Under the pieces are notes generated by a model, which did not search any database, was not told the origin of the DNA, and saw nothing but the letters and a program-made list of their open reading frames with translations. This document shows, in pieces, positions 35,956 through 48,560 of a DNA stretch of 64,000 bases. The stretch comes from Nansenia antarctica (Eukaryota > Chordata > Actinopteri > Argentiniformes > Microstomatidae). Position 1 is the stretch's first letter. The number at the start of each line of letters is the position of its first letter. Position numbers and translations under genes: made by a program. The stretch spans positions 21,085,196-21,149,195 of the forward strand of contig OZ022345.1 in assembly GCA_963989245.1 (NCBI GenBank), in the 5' to 3' direction.

Positions 35956-38632
35956 AACTTGAGAACGAATGCAAAAAACAGTCCACTCTAAGAACAGGCC
36001 GCTTGGACACTTTCAGAACAGCTCTGTTAATGACTGAAAACAGCTCTCGAAGAGATTGTCAAAAGAGACTCCGAAAACGAAACGTTGATCACTTTTGAGC
36101 AAAAGGCTGCACACACGTAATTCAAGTTGCTCTGATTGTCATTTAGAGTTACATTATAGGAGCATTCAGCAACAAGTCAAAATGTGCTCCAGAAAAGCAG
36201 AAAACAACACTGATAGAACTTGAGAACGAATGCAAAAACAGTCCACTCTCAGAACAGGCCGCTTGGACACTTTCAGAACAGCTCTGTTAATGACTGAAAA
36301 CAGCTCTCGAAGAGATTGTCAAAAGAGACTCTGAAAACGAAACGTTGATTACTTTTGAGCAAAAGGCTGCACACACGCAATTCAAGTTGCTCTGATTGTC
36401 ATTTAGAGTAACATTATAGGATTATTCAACAACAAGTCAAAATGTGCTCGTGAAAGGCAGAAAACAACACTTTGATAGTTTGATATAACTTGAGAACGAA
36501 TGCAAAAAACAGTCCACTCTAAGAACAGGCCGCTTGGACACTTTCAGAACAGCTCTGTTAATGACTGAAAACAGCTCTCGAAGAGATTGTCAAAAGAGAC
36601 TCCGAAAACGAAACGTTGATCACTTTTGAGCAAAAGGCTGCACACACGTAATTCAAGTTGCTCTGATTGTCATTTAGAGTTACATTATAGGAGCATTCAG
36701 CAACAAGTCAAAATGTGCTCCAGAAAAGCAGAAAACAACACTGATAGAACTTGAGAACGAATGCAAAAACAGTCCTCTCTCAGAACAGGCCGCTTGGACA
36801 CTTTCAGAACAGCTCTGTTAATGACTGAAAACAGCTCTCGAAGAGATTGTCAAAAGAGACTCTGAAAACGAAACGTTGATTACTTTTGAGCAAAAGGCTG
36901 CACACACGCAATTCAAGTTGCTCTGATTGTCATTTAGAGTAACATTATAGGATTATTCAACAACAAGTCAAAATGTGCTCGTGAAAGGCAGAAAACAACA
37001 CTTTGATAGTTTGATATAACTTGAGAACGAATGCAAAAAACAGTCCACTCTAAGAACAGGCCGCTTGGACACTTTCAGAACAGCTCTGTTAATGACTGAA
37101 AACAGCTCTCGAAGAGATTGTCAAAAGAGACTCCGAAAACGAAACGTTGATCACTTTTGAGCAAAAGGCTGCACACACGCAATTCAAGTTGCTCTGATTG
37201 TCATTTAGAGTTACATTATAGGATTATTCAACAACAAGTCAAAATGTGCTCGTGAAAGGCAGAAAACAACACTTTGATAGTTTGATATAACTTGAGAACG
37301 AATGCAAAAAACAGTCCACTCTAAGAACAGGCCGCTTGGACACTTTCAGAACAGCGCTGTTAATGACTGAAAACAGCTCTCGAAGAGATTGTCAAAAGAG
37401 ACTCCGAAAAAGAAACTTTGATCACTTTTGAGCAAAAGGCTGCACACACGCAATTCAAGTTGCTCTGATTGTCATTTAGAGTTACATTATAGGATTATTC
37501 AACAACAAGTCAAAATGTGCTCGTGAAAGGCAGAAAACAACACTTTGATAGTTTGATATAACTTGAGAACGAATGCAAAAAACAGTCCACTCTAAGAACA
37601 GGCCGCTTGGACACTTTCAGAACAGCTCTGTTAATGACTGAAAACAGCTCTCGAAGAGATTGTCAAAAGAGACTCCGAAAACGAAACGTTGATCACTTTT
37701 GAGCAAAAGGCTGCACACACGTAATTCAAGTTGCTCTGATTGTCATTTAGAGTTACATTATAGGAGCATTCAGCAACAAGTCAAAATGTGCTCCAGAAAA
37801 GCAGAAAACAACACTGATAGAACTTGAGAACGAATGCAAAAACAGTCCACTCTCAGAACAGGCCGCTTGGACACTTTCAGAACAGCTCTGTTAATGACTG
37901 AAAACAGCTCTCGAAGAGATTGTCAAAAGAGACTCTGAAAACGAAACGTTGATTACTTTTGAGCAAAAGGCTGCACACACGCAATTCAAGTTGCTCTGAT
38001 TGTCATTTAGAGTAACATTATAGGATTATTCAACAACAAGTCAAAATGTGCTCGTGAAAGGCAGAAAACAACACTTTGATAGTTTGATATAACTTGAGAA
38101 CGAATGCAAAAAACAGTCCACTCTAAGAATAGGCCGCTTGGACACTTTCAGAACAGCTCTGTTAATGACTGAAAACAGCTCTCGAAGAGATTGTCAAAAG
38201 AGACTCCGAAAACGAAACGTTGATCACTTTTGAGCAAAAGGCTGCACACACGCAATTCAAGTTGCTCTGATTGTCATTTAGAGTTACATTATAGGATTAT
38301 TCAACAACAAGTCAAAATGTGCTCGTGAAAGGCAGAAAACAACACTTTGATAGTTTGATATAACTTGAGAACGAATGCAAAAAACTGTCCACTCTAAGAA
38401 CAGGCCGCTTGGACACTTTCAGAACAGCTCTGTTAATGACTGAAAACAGCTCTCGAAGAGATTGTCAAAAGAGACTCTGAAAACGAAACGTTGATCACTT
38501 TTGAGCAAAAGGCTGCACACACGCAATTCAAGTTGCTCTGATTGTCATTTAGAGTAACATTATAGGATTATTCAACAACAAGTCAAAATGTGCTCGTGAA
38601 AGGCAGAAAACAACACTTTGATAGTTTGATAT
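35956..38632. repeat. Ten-monomer HOR, copy b (2,677 bp)
   Basis: Tandem copy of the preceding unit: S1 35956, L2 36217, S1 36487, L2 36748, L3 37018, L4k 37289, S1 37560, L2 37821, L5 38091, L6x 38362. A substitution (TCCTCTC) lies at 36776 in the second L2. AATAGG at 35451 and 38128 are exactly 2,677 bp apart. Confidence 0.9.
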
Positions 38633-41600
38633 AACTTGAGAACGAATGCAAAAAACAGTCCACTCTAAGAACAGGCCGCTTGGACACTTTCAGAACAGCT
38701 CTGTTAATGACTGAAAACAGCTCTCGAAGAGATTGTCAAAAGAGACTCCGAAAACGAAACGTTGATCACTTTTGAGCAAAAGGCTGCACACATGTAATTC
38801 AAGTTGCTCTGATTGTCATTTAGAGTTACATTATAGGAGCATTCAGCAACAAGTCAAAATGTGCTCCAGAAAAGCAGAAAACAACACTGATAGAACTTGA
38901 GAACGAATGCAAAAACAGTCCACTCTCAGAACAGGCCGCTTGGACACTTTCAGAACAGCTCTGTTAATGACTGAAAACAGCTCTCGAAGAGATTGTCAAA
39001 AGAGACTCTGAAAACGAAACGTTGATTACTTTTGAGCAAAAGGCTGCACACACGCAATTCAAGTTGCTCTGATTGTCATTTAGAGTAACATTATAGGATT
39101 ATTCAACAACAAGTCAAAATGTGCTCGTGAAAGGCAGAAAACAACACTTTGATAGTTTGATATAACTTGAGAACGAATGCAAAAAACAGTCCACTCTAAG
39201 AACAGGCCGCTTGGACACTTTCAGAACAGCTCTGTTAATGACTGAAAACAGCTCTCGAAGAGATTGTCAAAAGAGACTCCGAAAACGAAACGTTGATCAC
39301 TTTTGAGCAAAAGGCTGCACACACGCAATTCAAGTTGCTCTGATTGTCATTTAGAGTTACATTATAGGATTATTCAACAACAAGTCAAAATGTGCTCGTG
39401 AAAGGCAGAAAACAACACTTTGATAGTTTGATATAACTTGAGAACGAATGCAAAAAACAGTCCACTCTAAGAACAGGCCGCTTGGACACTTTCAGAACAG
39501 CGCTGTTAATGACTGAAAACAGCTCTCGAAGAGATTGTCAAAAGAGACTCCGAAAAAGAAACTTTGATCACTTTTGAGCAAAAGGCTGCACACACGCAAT
39601 TCAAGTTGCTCTGATTGTCATTTAGAGTTACATTATAGGATTATTCAACAACAAGTCAAAATGTGCTCGTGAAAGGCAGAAAACAACACTTTGATAGTTT
39701 GATATAACTTGAGAACGAATGCAAAAGACAGTCCACTCTAAGAACAGGCCGCTTGGACACTTTCAGAACAGCTCTGTTAATGACTGAAAACAGCTCTCGA
39801 AGAGATTGTCAAAAGAGACTCCGAAAACGAAACGTTGATCACTTTTGAGCAAAAGGCTGCACACACGTAATTCAAGTTGCTCTGATTGTCATTTAGAGTT
39901 ACATTATAGGAGCATTCAGCAACAAGTCAAAATGTGCTCCAGAAAAGCAGAAAACAACACTGATAGAACTTGAGAACGAATGCAAAAACAGTCCACTCTC
40001 AGAACAGGCCGCTTGGACACTTTCAGAACAGCTCTGTTAATGACTGAAAACAGCTCTCGAAGAGATTGTCAAAAGAGACTCTGAAAACGAAACGTTGATT
40101 ACTTTTGAGCAAAAGGCTGCACACGCAATTCAAGTTGCTCTGACTGTCATTTAGAGTAACATTATAGGATTATTCAACAACAAGTCAAAATGTGCTCGTG
40201 AAAGGCAGAAAACAACACTTTGATAGTTTGATATAACTTGAGAACGAATGCAAAAAACAGTCCACTCTAAGAACAGGCCGCTTGGACACTTTCAGAACAG
40301 CTCTGTTAATGACTGAAAACAGCTCTCGAAGAGATTGTCAAAAGAGACTCCGAAAACGAAACGTTGATCACTTTTGAGCAAAAGGCTGCACACACGTAAT
40401 TCAAGTTGCTCTGATTGTCATTTAGAGTTACATTATAGGAGCATTCAGCAACAAGTCAAAATGTGCTCCAGAAAAGCAGAAAACAACACTGATAGAACTT
40501 GAGAACGAATGCAAAAACAGTCCACTCTCAGAACAGGCCGCTTGGACACTTTCAGAACAGCTCTGTTAATGACTGAAAACAGCTCTCGAAGAGATTGTCA
40601 AAAGAGACTCTGAAAACGAAACGTTGATTACTTTTGAGCAAAAGGCTGCACACACGCAATTCAAGTTGCTCTGATTGTCATTTAGAGTTACATTATAGGA
40701 TTATTCAACAACAAGTCAAAATGTGCTTGTGAAAGGCAGAAAACAACACTTTGATAGTTTGATATAACTTGAGAACGAATGCAAAAAACAGTCCACTCTA
40801 AGAACAGGCCGCTTGGACACTTTCAGAACAGCTCTGTTAATGACTGAAAACAGCTCTCGAAGAGATTGTCAAAAGAGACTCCGAAAACGAAACGTTGATC
40901 ACTTTTGAGCAAAAGGCTGCACACACGCAATTCAAGTTGCTCTGATTGTCATTTAGAGTTACATTATAGGATTATTCAACAACAAGTCAAAATGTGCTCG
41001 TGAAAGGCAGAAAACAACACTTTGATAGTTTGATATAACTTGAGAACGAATGCAAAAAACAGTCCACTCTAAGAACAGGCCGCTTGGACACTTTCAGAAC
41101 AGCGCTGTTAATGACTGAAAACAGCTCTCGAAGAGATTGTCAAAAGAGACTCCGAAAAAGAAACTTTGATCACTTTTGAGCAAAAGGCTGCACACACGCA
41201 ATTCAAGTTGCTCTGATTGTCATTTAGAGTTACATTATAGGATTATTCAACAACAAGTCAAAATGTGCTCGTGAAAGGCAGAAAACAACACTTTGATAGT
41301 TTGATATAACTTGAGAACGAATGCAAAAGACAGTCCACTCTAAGAACAGGCCGCTTGGACACTTTCAGAACAGCTCTGTTAATGACTGAAAACAGCTCTC
41401 GAAGAGATTGTCAAAAGAGACTCCGAAAACGAAACGTTGATCACTTTTGAGCAAAAGGCTGCACACACGTAATTCAAGTTGCTCTGATTGTCATTTAGAG
41501 TTACATTATAGGAGCATTCAGCAACAAGTCAAAATGTGCTCCAGAAAAGCAGAAAACAACACTGATAGAACTTGAGAACGAATGCAAAAACAGTCCACTC

Positions 41601-43713
41601 TCAGAACAGGCCGCTTGGACACTTTCAGAACAGCTCTGTTAATGACTGAAAACAGCTCTCGAAGAGATTGTCAAAAGAGACTCTGAAAACGAAACGTTGA
41701 TTACTTTTGAGCAAAAGGCTGCACACACGCAATTCAAGTTGCTCTGACTGTCATTTAGAGTAACATTATAGGATTATTCAACAACAAGTCAAAATGTGCT
41801 CGTGAAAGGCAGAAAACAACACTTTGATAGTTTGATATAACTTGAGAACGAATGCAAAAAACAGTCCACTCTAAGAACAGGCCGCTTGGACACTTTCAGA
41901 ACAGCTCTGTTAATGACTGAAAACAGCTCTCGAAGAGATTGTCAAAAGAGACTCCGAAAACGAAACGTTGATCACTTTTGAGCAAAAGGCTGCACACACG
42001 TAATTCAAGTTGCTCTGATTGTCATTTAGAGTTACATTATAGGAGCATTCAGCAACAAGTCAAAATGTGCTCCAGAAAAGCAGAAAACAACACTGATAGA
42101 ACTTGAGAACGAATGCAAAAACAGTCCACTCTCAGAACAGGCCGCTTGGACACTTTCAGAACAGCTCTGTTAATGACTGAAAACAGCTCTCGAAGAGATT
42201 GTCAAAAGAGACTCTGAAAACGAAACGTTGATTACTTTTGAGCAAAAGGCTGCACACACGCAATTCAAGTTGCTCTGATTGTCATTTAGAGTAACATTAT
42301 AGGATTATTCAACAACAAGTCAAAATGTGCTCGTGAAAGGCAGAAAACAACACTTTGATAGTTTGATATAACTTGAGAACGAATGCAAAAAACAGTCCAC
42401 TCTAAGAACAGGCCGCTTGGACACTTTCAGAACAGCTCTGTTAATGACTGAAAACAGATCTCGAAGAGATTGTCAAAAGAGACTCCGAAAACGAAACGTT
42501 GATCACTTTTGAGCAAAAGGCTGCACACACGCAATTCAAGTTGCTCTGATTGTCATTTAGAGTTACATTATAGGATTATTCAACAACAAGTCAAAATGTG
42601 CTCGTGAAAGGCAGAAAACAACACTTTGATAGTTTGATATAACTTGAGAACGAATGCAAAAAACAGTCCACTCTAAGAACAGGCCGCTTGGACACTTTCA
42701 GAACAGCTCTGTTAATGACTGAAAACAGCTCTCGAAGAGATTGTCAAAAGAGACTCCGAAAACGAAACGTTGATCACTTTTGAGCAAAAGGCTGCACACA
42801 CGCAATTCAAGTTGCTCTGATTGTCATTTAGAGTTACATTATAGGATTATTCAACAACAAGTCAAAATGTGCTCGTGAAAGGCAGAAAACAACACTTTGA
42901 TAGTTTGATATAACTTGAGAACGAATGCAAAAAACAGTCCACTCTAAGAACAGGCCGCTTGGACACTTTCAGAACAGCGCTGTTAATGACTGAAAACAGC
43001 TCTCGAAGAGATTGTCAAAAGAGACTCCGAAAAAGAAACTTTGATCACTTTTGAGCAAAAGGCTGCACACACGCAATTCAAGTTGCTCTGATTGTCATTT
43101 AGAGTTACATTATAGGATTATTCAACAACAAGTCAAAATGTGCTCGTGAAAGGCAGAAAACAACACTTTGATAGTTTGATATAACTTGAGAACGAATGCA
43201 AAAAACAGTCCACTCTAAGAACAGGCCGCTTGGACACTTTCAGAACAGCTCTGTTAATGACTGAAAACAGCTCTCGAAGAGATTGTCAAAAGAGACTCCG
43301 AAAACGAAACGTTGATCACTTTTGAGCAAAAGGCTGCACACACGTAATTCAAGTTGCTCTGATTGTCATTTAGAGTTACATTATAGGAGCATTCAGCAAC
43401 AAGTCAAAATGTGCTCCAGAAAAGCAGAAAACAACACTGATAGAACTTGAGAACGAATGCAAAAACAGTCCACTCTCAGAACAGGCCGCTTGGACACTTT
43501 CAGAACAGCTCTGTTAATGACTGAAAACAGCTCTCGAAGAGATTGTCAAAAGAGACTCTGAAAACGAAACGTTGATTACTTTTGAGCAAAAGGCTGCACA
43601 CACGCAATTCAAGTTGCTCTGATTGTCATTTAGAGTAACATTATAGGATTATTCAACAACAAGTCAAAATGTGCTCGTGAAAGGCAGAAAACAACACTTT
43701 GATAGTTTGATAT
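38633..43713. repeat. HOR core, S1-L2-L3-L4k zone (19 monomers)
   Basis: Order: S1 38633, L2 38894, L3 39164, L4k 39435, S1 39706, L2 39967, S1 40235, L2 40496, L3 40766, L4k 41037, S1 41308, L2 41569, S1 41839, L2 42100, L3 42370, L3 42641, L4k 42912, S1 43183, L2 43444. The S1 units at 39706 and 41308 have the AAAAGACAG marker also seen at 23903. The L2 at 39967 is 268 bp, missing one CA in the CACACA tract. It shares GACTGTC with the L2 at 41569. The L2 at 40496 has GTTAC and CTTGTG. The L3 at 42370 has a private BglII site at 42456. Confidence 0.9.
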
Positions 43714-46402
43714 AACTTGAGAACGAATGCAAAAAACAGTCCACTCTAAGAATAGGCCGCTTGGACACTTTCAGAACAGCTCTGTTAATGACTGAAAACA
43801 GCTCTCGAAGAGATTGTCAAAAGAGACTCCGAAAACGAAACGTTGATCACTTTTGAGCAAAAGGCTGCACACACGCAATTCAAGTTGCTCTGATTGTCAT
43901 TTAGAGTTACATTATAGGATTATTCAACAACAAGTCAAAATGTGCTCGTGAAAGGCAGAAAACAACACTTTGATAGTTTGATATAACTTGAGAACGAATG
44001 CAAAAAACTGTCCACTCTAAGAACAGGCCGCTTGGACACTTTCAGAACAGCTCTGTTAATGACTGAAAACAGCTCTCGAAGAGATTGTCAAAAGAGACTC
44101 TGAAAACGAAACGTTGATTACTTTTGAGCAAAAGGCTGCACACACGCAATTCAAGTTGCTCTGATTGTCATTTAGAGTAACATTATAGGATTATTCAACA
44201 ACAAGTCAAAATGTGCTCGTGAAAGGCAGAAAACAACACTTTGATAGTTTGATATAACTTGAGAACGAATGCAAAAAACAGTCCACTCTAAGAACAGGCC
44301 GCTTGGACACTTTCAGAACAGCTCTGTTAATGACTGAAAACAGCTCTCGAAGAGATTGTCAAAAGAGACTCTGAAAACGAAACGTTGATCACTTTTGAGC
44401 AAAAGGCTGCACACACGCAATTCAAGTTGCTCTGATTGTCATTTAGAGTTACATTATAGGATTATTCAACAACAAGTCAAAATGTGCTCGTGAAAGGCAG
44501 AAAACAACACTTTGATAGTTTGATATAACTTGAGAACGAATGCAAAAAACAGTCCACTCTAAGAACAGGCCGCTTGGACACTTTCAGAACAGCTCTGTTA
44601 ATGACTGAAAACAGCTCTCGAAGAGATTGTCAAAAGAGACTCCGAAAACGAAACGTTGATCACTTTTGAGCAAAAGGCTGCACACACGCAATTCAAGTTG
44701 CTCTGATTGTCATTTAGAGTTACATTATAGGAGCATTCAGCAACAAGTCAAAATGTGCTCCAGAAAAGCAGAAAACAACACTGATAGAACTTGAGAACGA
44801 ATGCAAAAAACAGTCCACTCTCAGAACAGGCCGCTTGGACACTTTCAGAACAGCTCTGTTAATGACTGAAAACAGCTCTCGAAGAGATTGTGAAAAGAGA
44901 CTCTGAAAACGAAACGTTGATCACTTTTGAGCAAAAGGCTGCACACACGCAATTCAAGTTGCTCTGATTGTCATTTAGAGTTACATTATAGGATTATTCA
45001 ACAACAAGTCAAAATGTGCTCGTGAAAGGCAGAAAACAACACTTTGATAGTTTGATATAACTTGAGAACGAATGCAAAAAACACTCCACTCTAAGAACAG
45101 GCCGCTTGGACACTTTCAGAACAGCTCTGTTAATGACTGAAAACAGCTCTCGAAGAGATTGTCAAAAGAGACTCCGAAAACGAAACGTTGATCACTTTTG
45201 AGCAAAAGGCTGCACACAAGCAATTCAAGTTGCTCTGATTGTCATTTAAAGTTACATTATAGGATTATTCAACAACAAGTTAAAATGTGCTCGTGAAAGG
45301 CAGAAAACAACACTTTGATAGTTTGATATAACTTGAGAACGAATGCAAAAAACAGTCCACTCTAAGAACAGGCCGCTTGGACACTTTCAGAACAGCGCTG
45401 TTAATGACTGAAAACAGCTCTCGAAGAGATTGTCAAAAGAGACTCCGAAAACGAAACTTTGATAACTTTTGAGCAAAAGGCTGCACACACGCAATTCAAG
45501 TTGCTCTGATTGTCATTTAGAGTTACATTATAGGATTATTCAACAACAAGTCAAAATGTGCTCGTGAAAGGCAGAAAACAACACTTTGATAGTTTGATAT
45601 AACTTGAGAACGAATGCAAAAAACAGTCCACTCTAAGAACAGGCCGCTTGGACACTTTCAGAACAGCTCTGTTAATGACTGAAAACAGCTCTCGAAGAGA
45701 TTGTCAAAAGAGACTCCGAAAACGAAACGTTGATCACTTTTGAGCAAAAGGCTGCACACACGCAATTCAAGTTGCTCTGATTGTCATTTAGAGTTACATT
45801 ATAGGAGCATTCAGCAACAAGTCAAAATGTGCTCCAGAAAAGCAGAAAACAACACTGATAGAACTTGAGAACGAATACAAAAACAGTCCACTCTCAGAAC
45901 AGGCCGCTTGGACACTTTCAGAACAGCTCTGTTAATGACTGAAAACAGCTCTCGAAGAGATTGTCAAAAGAGACTCTGAAAACGAAACGTTGATTACTTT
46001 TGAGCAAAAGGCTGCACACACGCAATTCAAGTTGCTCTGATTGTCATTTAGAGTAACATTATAGGATTATTCAACAACAAGTCAAAATGTGCTCGTGAAA
46101 GGCAGAAAACAACACTTTGATAGTTTGATATAACTTGAGAACGAATGCAAAAAACAGTCCACTCTAAGAACAGGCCGCTTGGACACTTTCAGAACAGCTC
46201 TGTTAATGACTGAAAACAGCTCTCGAAGAGATTGTCAAAAGAGACTCTGAAAACGAAACGTTGATTACTTTTGAGCAAAAGGCTGCACACACGCAATTCA
46301 AGTTGCTCTGATTGTCATTTAGAGTTACATTATAGGATTATTCAACAACAAGTCAAAATGTGCTCGTGAAAGGCAGAAAACAACACTTTGATAGTTTGAT
46401 AT
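43714..46402. repeat. Diverged HOR remnant at the right end of the core
   Basis: Order: L5 43714, L6x 43985, L7-like 44256, S0 44527, L8-like 44788, L9 45059, L4 45330, S0 45601, L2 45862, L2v-like 46132. The class order follows copies 4 and 5 from L5 to L4, but the units carry changes not seen there: AACAGG instead of AATAGG and TGTGAAAAG in the L8-like unit, CACACAAGC in L9, GATAACTTT in L4, GAATACAAAAAC in L2 and GTTAC in the L2v-like unit. The higher divergence fits the edge of an array that is no longer homogenised. Confidence 0.85.
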
Positions 46403-48560
46403 AACTTGAGAACGAATGCAAAAAACACTCCACTCTAAGAACAGGCCGCTTGGACACTTTCAGAACAGCTCTGTTAATGACTGAAAACAGCTCTCGAAGA
46501 GATTGTCAAAAGAGACTGAAAACGAAACGTTGATCACTTTTGAGCAAAAGGCTGCACACACGCAATTCAAGTTGCTCTGATTGTCCATTTAGAGTTACAT
46601 TATAGGATTATTCAACAACAAGTCAAAATGTGCTCGTGAAAGGCAGAAAACAACACTTTGATAGTTTGATATAACTTGAGAACGAATGCAAAAAACAGTC
46701 CACTCTAAGAACAGGCCGCTTGGACACTTTCAGAACAGCTCTGTTAATGACTGAAAACAGCTCTCGAAGAGATTGTCAAAAGAGACTCTGAAAACGAAAC
46801 GTTGATCACTTTTGAGCAAAAGGCTGCACACACGCAATTCAAGTTGCTCTGATTGTCATTTAGAGTTACATTATAGGATTATTCAACAACAAGTCAAAAT
46901 GTGCTCGTGAAAGGCAGAAAACAACACTTTGATAGTTTGATATAACTTGAGAACGAATGCAAAAAACACAGTCCACTCTAAGAACAGGCCGCTTGGACAC
47001 TTTCAGAACAGCTCTGTTAATGACTGAAAACAGCTCTCGAAGAGATTGTCAAAAGAGACTCCGAAAACGAAACGTTGATCACTTTTGAGCAAAAGGCTGC
47101 ACACACGCAATTCAAGTTGCTCTGATTGTCATTTAGAGTTACATTATAGGATTATTCAACAACAAGTCAAAATGTGCTCGTGAAAGGCAGAAAACAACAC
47201 TTTGATAGTTTGATATAACTTGAGAACGAATGCAAAAAACAGTCCACTCTAAGAACAGGCCGCTTGGACACTTTCAGAACAGCTCTGTTAATGACTGAAA
47301 ACAGCTCTCGAAGAGATTGTCAAAAGAGACTCTGAAAACGAAACGTTGATCACTTTTGAGCAAAAGGCTGACACACGCAATTCAAGTTGCTCTGATTGTC
47401 ATTTAGAGTTACATTATAGGATTATTCAACAACAAGTCAAAATGTGCTCGTGAAAGGCAGAAAACAACACTTTGATAGTTTGATATAACTTGAGAACGAA
47501 TGCAAAAAACAGTCCACTCTAAGAACAGGCCGCTTGGACACTTTCAGAACAGCTCTGTTAATGACTGAAAACAGCTCTCGAAGAGATTGTCAAAAGAGAC
47601 TCCGAAAACGAAACGTTGATGCCTTTTGAGCAAAAGGCTGCACACACGCAATTCAAGTTGCTCTGATTGTCATTTAGAGTTACATTATAGGATTATTCAA
47701 CAACAAGTCAAAATGTGCTCGTGAAAGGCAGAAAACAACACTTTGATAGTTTGATATAACTTGAGAACGAATGCAAAAAACAGTCCACTCTAAGAACAGG
47801 CCGCTTGGACACTTTCAGAACAGCTCTGTTAATGACTGAAAACAGCTCTCGAAGAGATTGTCAAAAGAGACTCTGAAAACGAAACGTTGATCACTTTTGA
47901 GCAAAAGGCTGCACACACGCAATTCAAGTTGCTCTGATTGTCATTTAGAGTTACATTATAGGATTATTCAACAACAAGTCAAAATGTGCTCGTGAAAGGC
48001 AGAAAACAACACTTTGATAGTTTGATATAACTTGAGAACGAATGCAAAAAACAGTCCACTCTAAGAACAGGCCGCTTGGACACTTTCAGAACAGCTCTGT
48101 TAATGACTGAAAACAGCTCTCGAAGAGATTGTCAAAAGAGACTCCGAAAACGAAACGTTGATCACTTTTGAGCAAAAGGCTGCACACACGCAATTCAAGT
48201 TGCTCTGATTGTCATTTAGAGTTACATTATAGGAGCATTCAGCAACAAGTCAAAATGTGCTCCAGAAAAGCAGAAAACAACACTGATAGAACTTGAGAAC
48301 GAATGCAAAAAACAGTCCACTCTCAGAACAGGCCGCTTGGACACTTTCAGAACAGCTCTGTTAATGACTGAAAACAGCTCTCGAAGAGATTGTCAAAAGA
48401 GACTCTGAAAACGAAACGTTGATTACTTTTGAGCAAAAGGCTGCACACACGCAATTCAAGTTGCTCTGATTGTCATTTAGAGTTACATTATAGGATTATT
48501 CAACAACAAGTCAAAATGTGCTCGTGAAAGGCAGAAAACAACACTTTGATAGTTTGATAT
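46403..48560. repeat. Right flank eight-monomer HOR, copy a (2,158 bp)
   Basis: Starts: 46403, 46673, 46944, 47217, 47487, 47758, 48029 (S) and 48290. The first unit has CACTCC, a 2-base deletion (GAGACTGAAAAC) and an extra C (GTCCATTT), 270 bp in all. The unit at 46944 has a 2-base insertion (CACAGTCC, 273 bp). The unit at 47217 lacks a C (GGCTGACACACG, 270 bp). The unit at 47487 has GATGCCTTTTG. The last two are S0 and an L with CTCAG and GATTAC. Confidence 0.88.
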
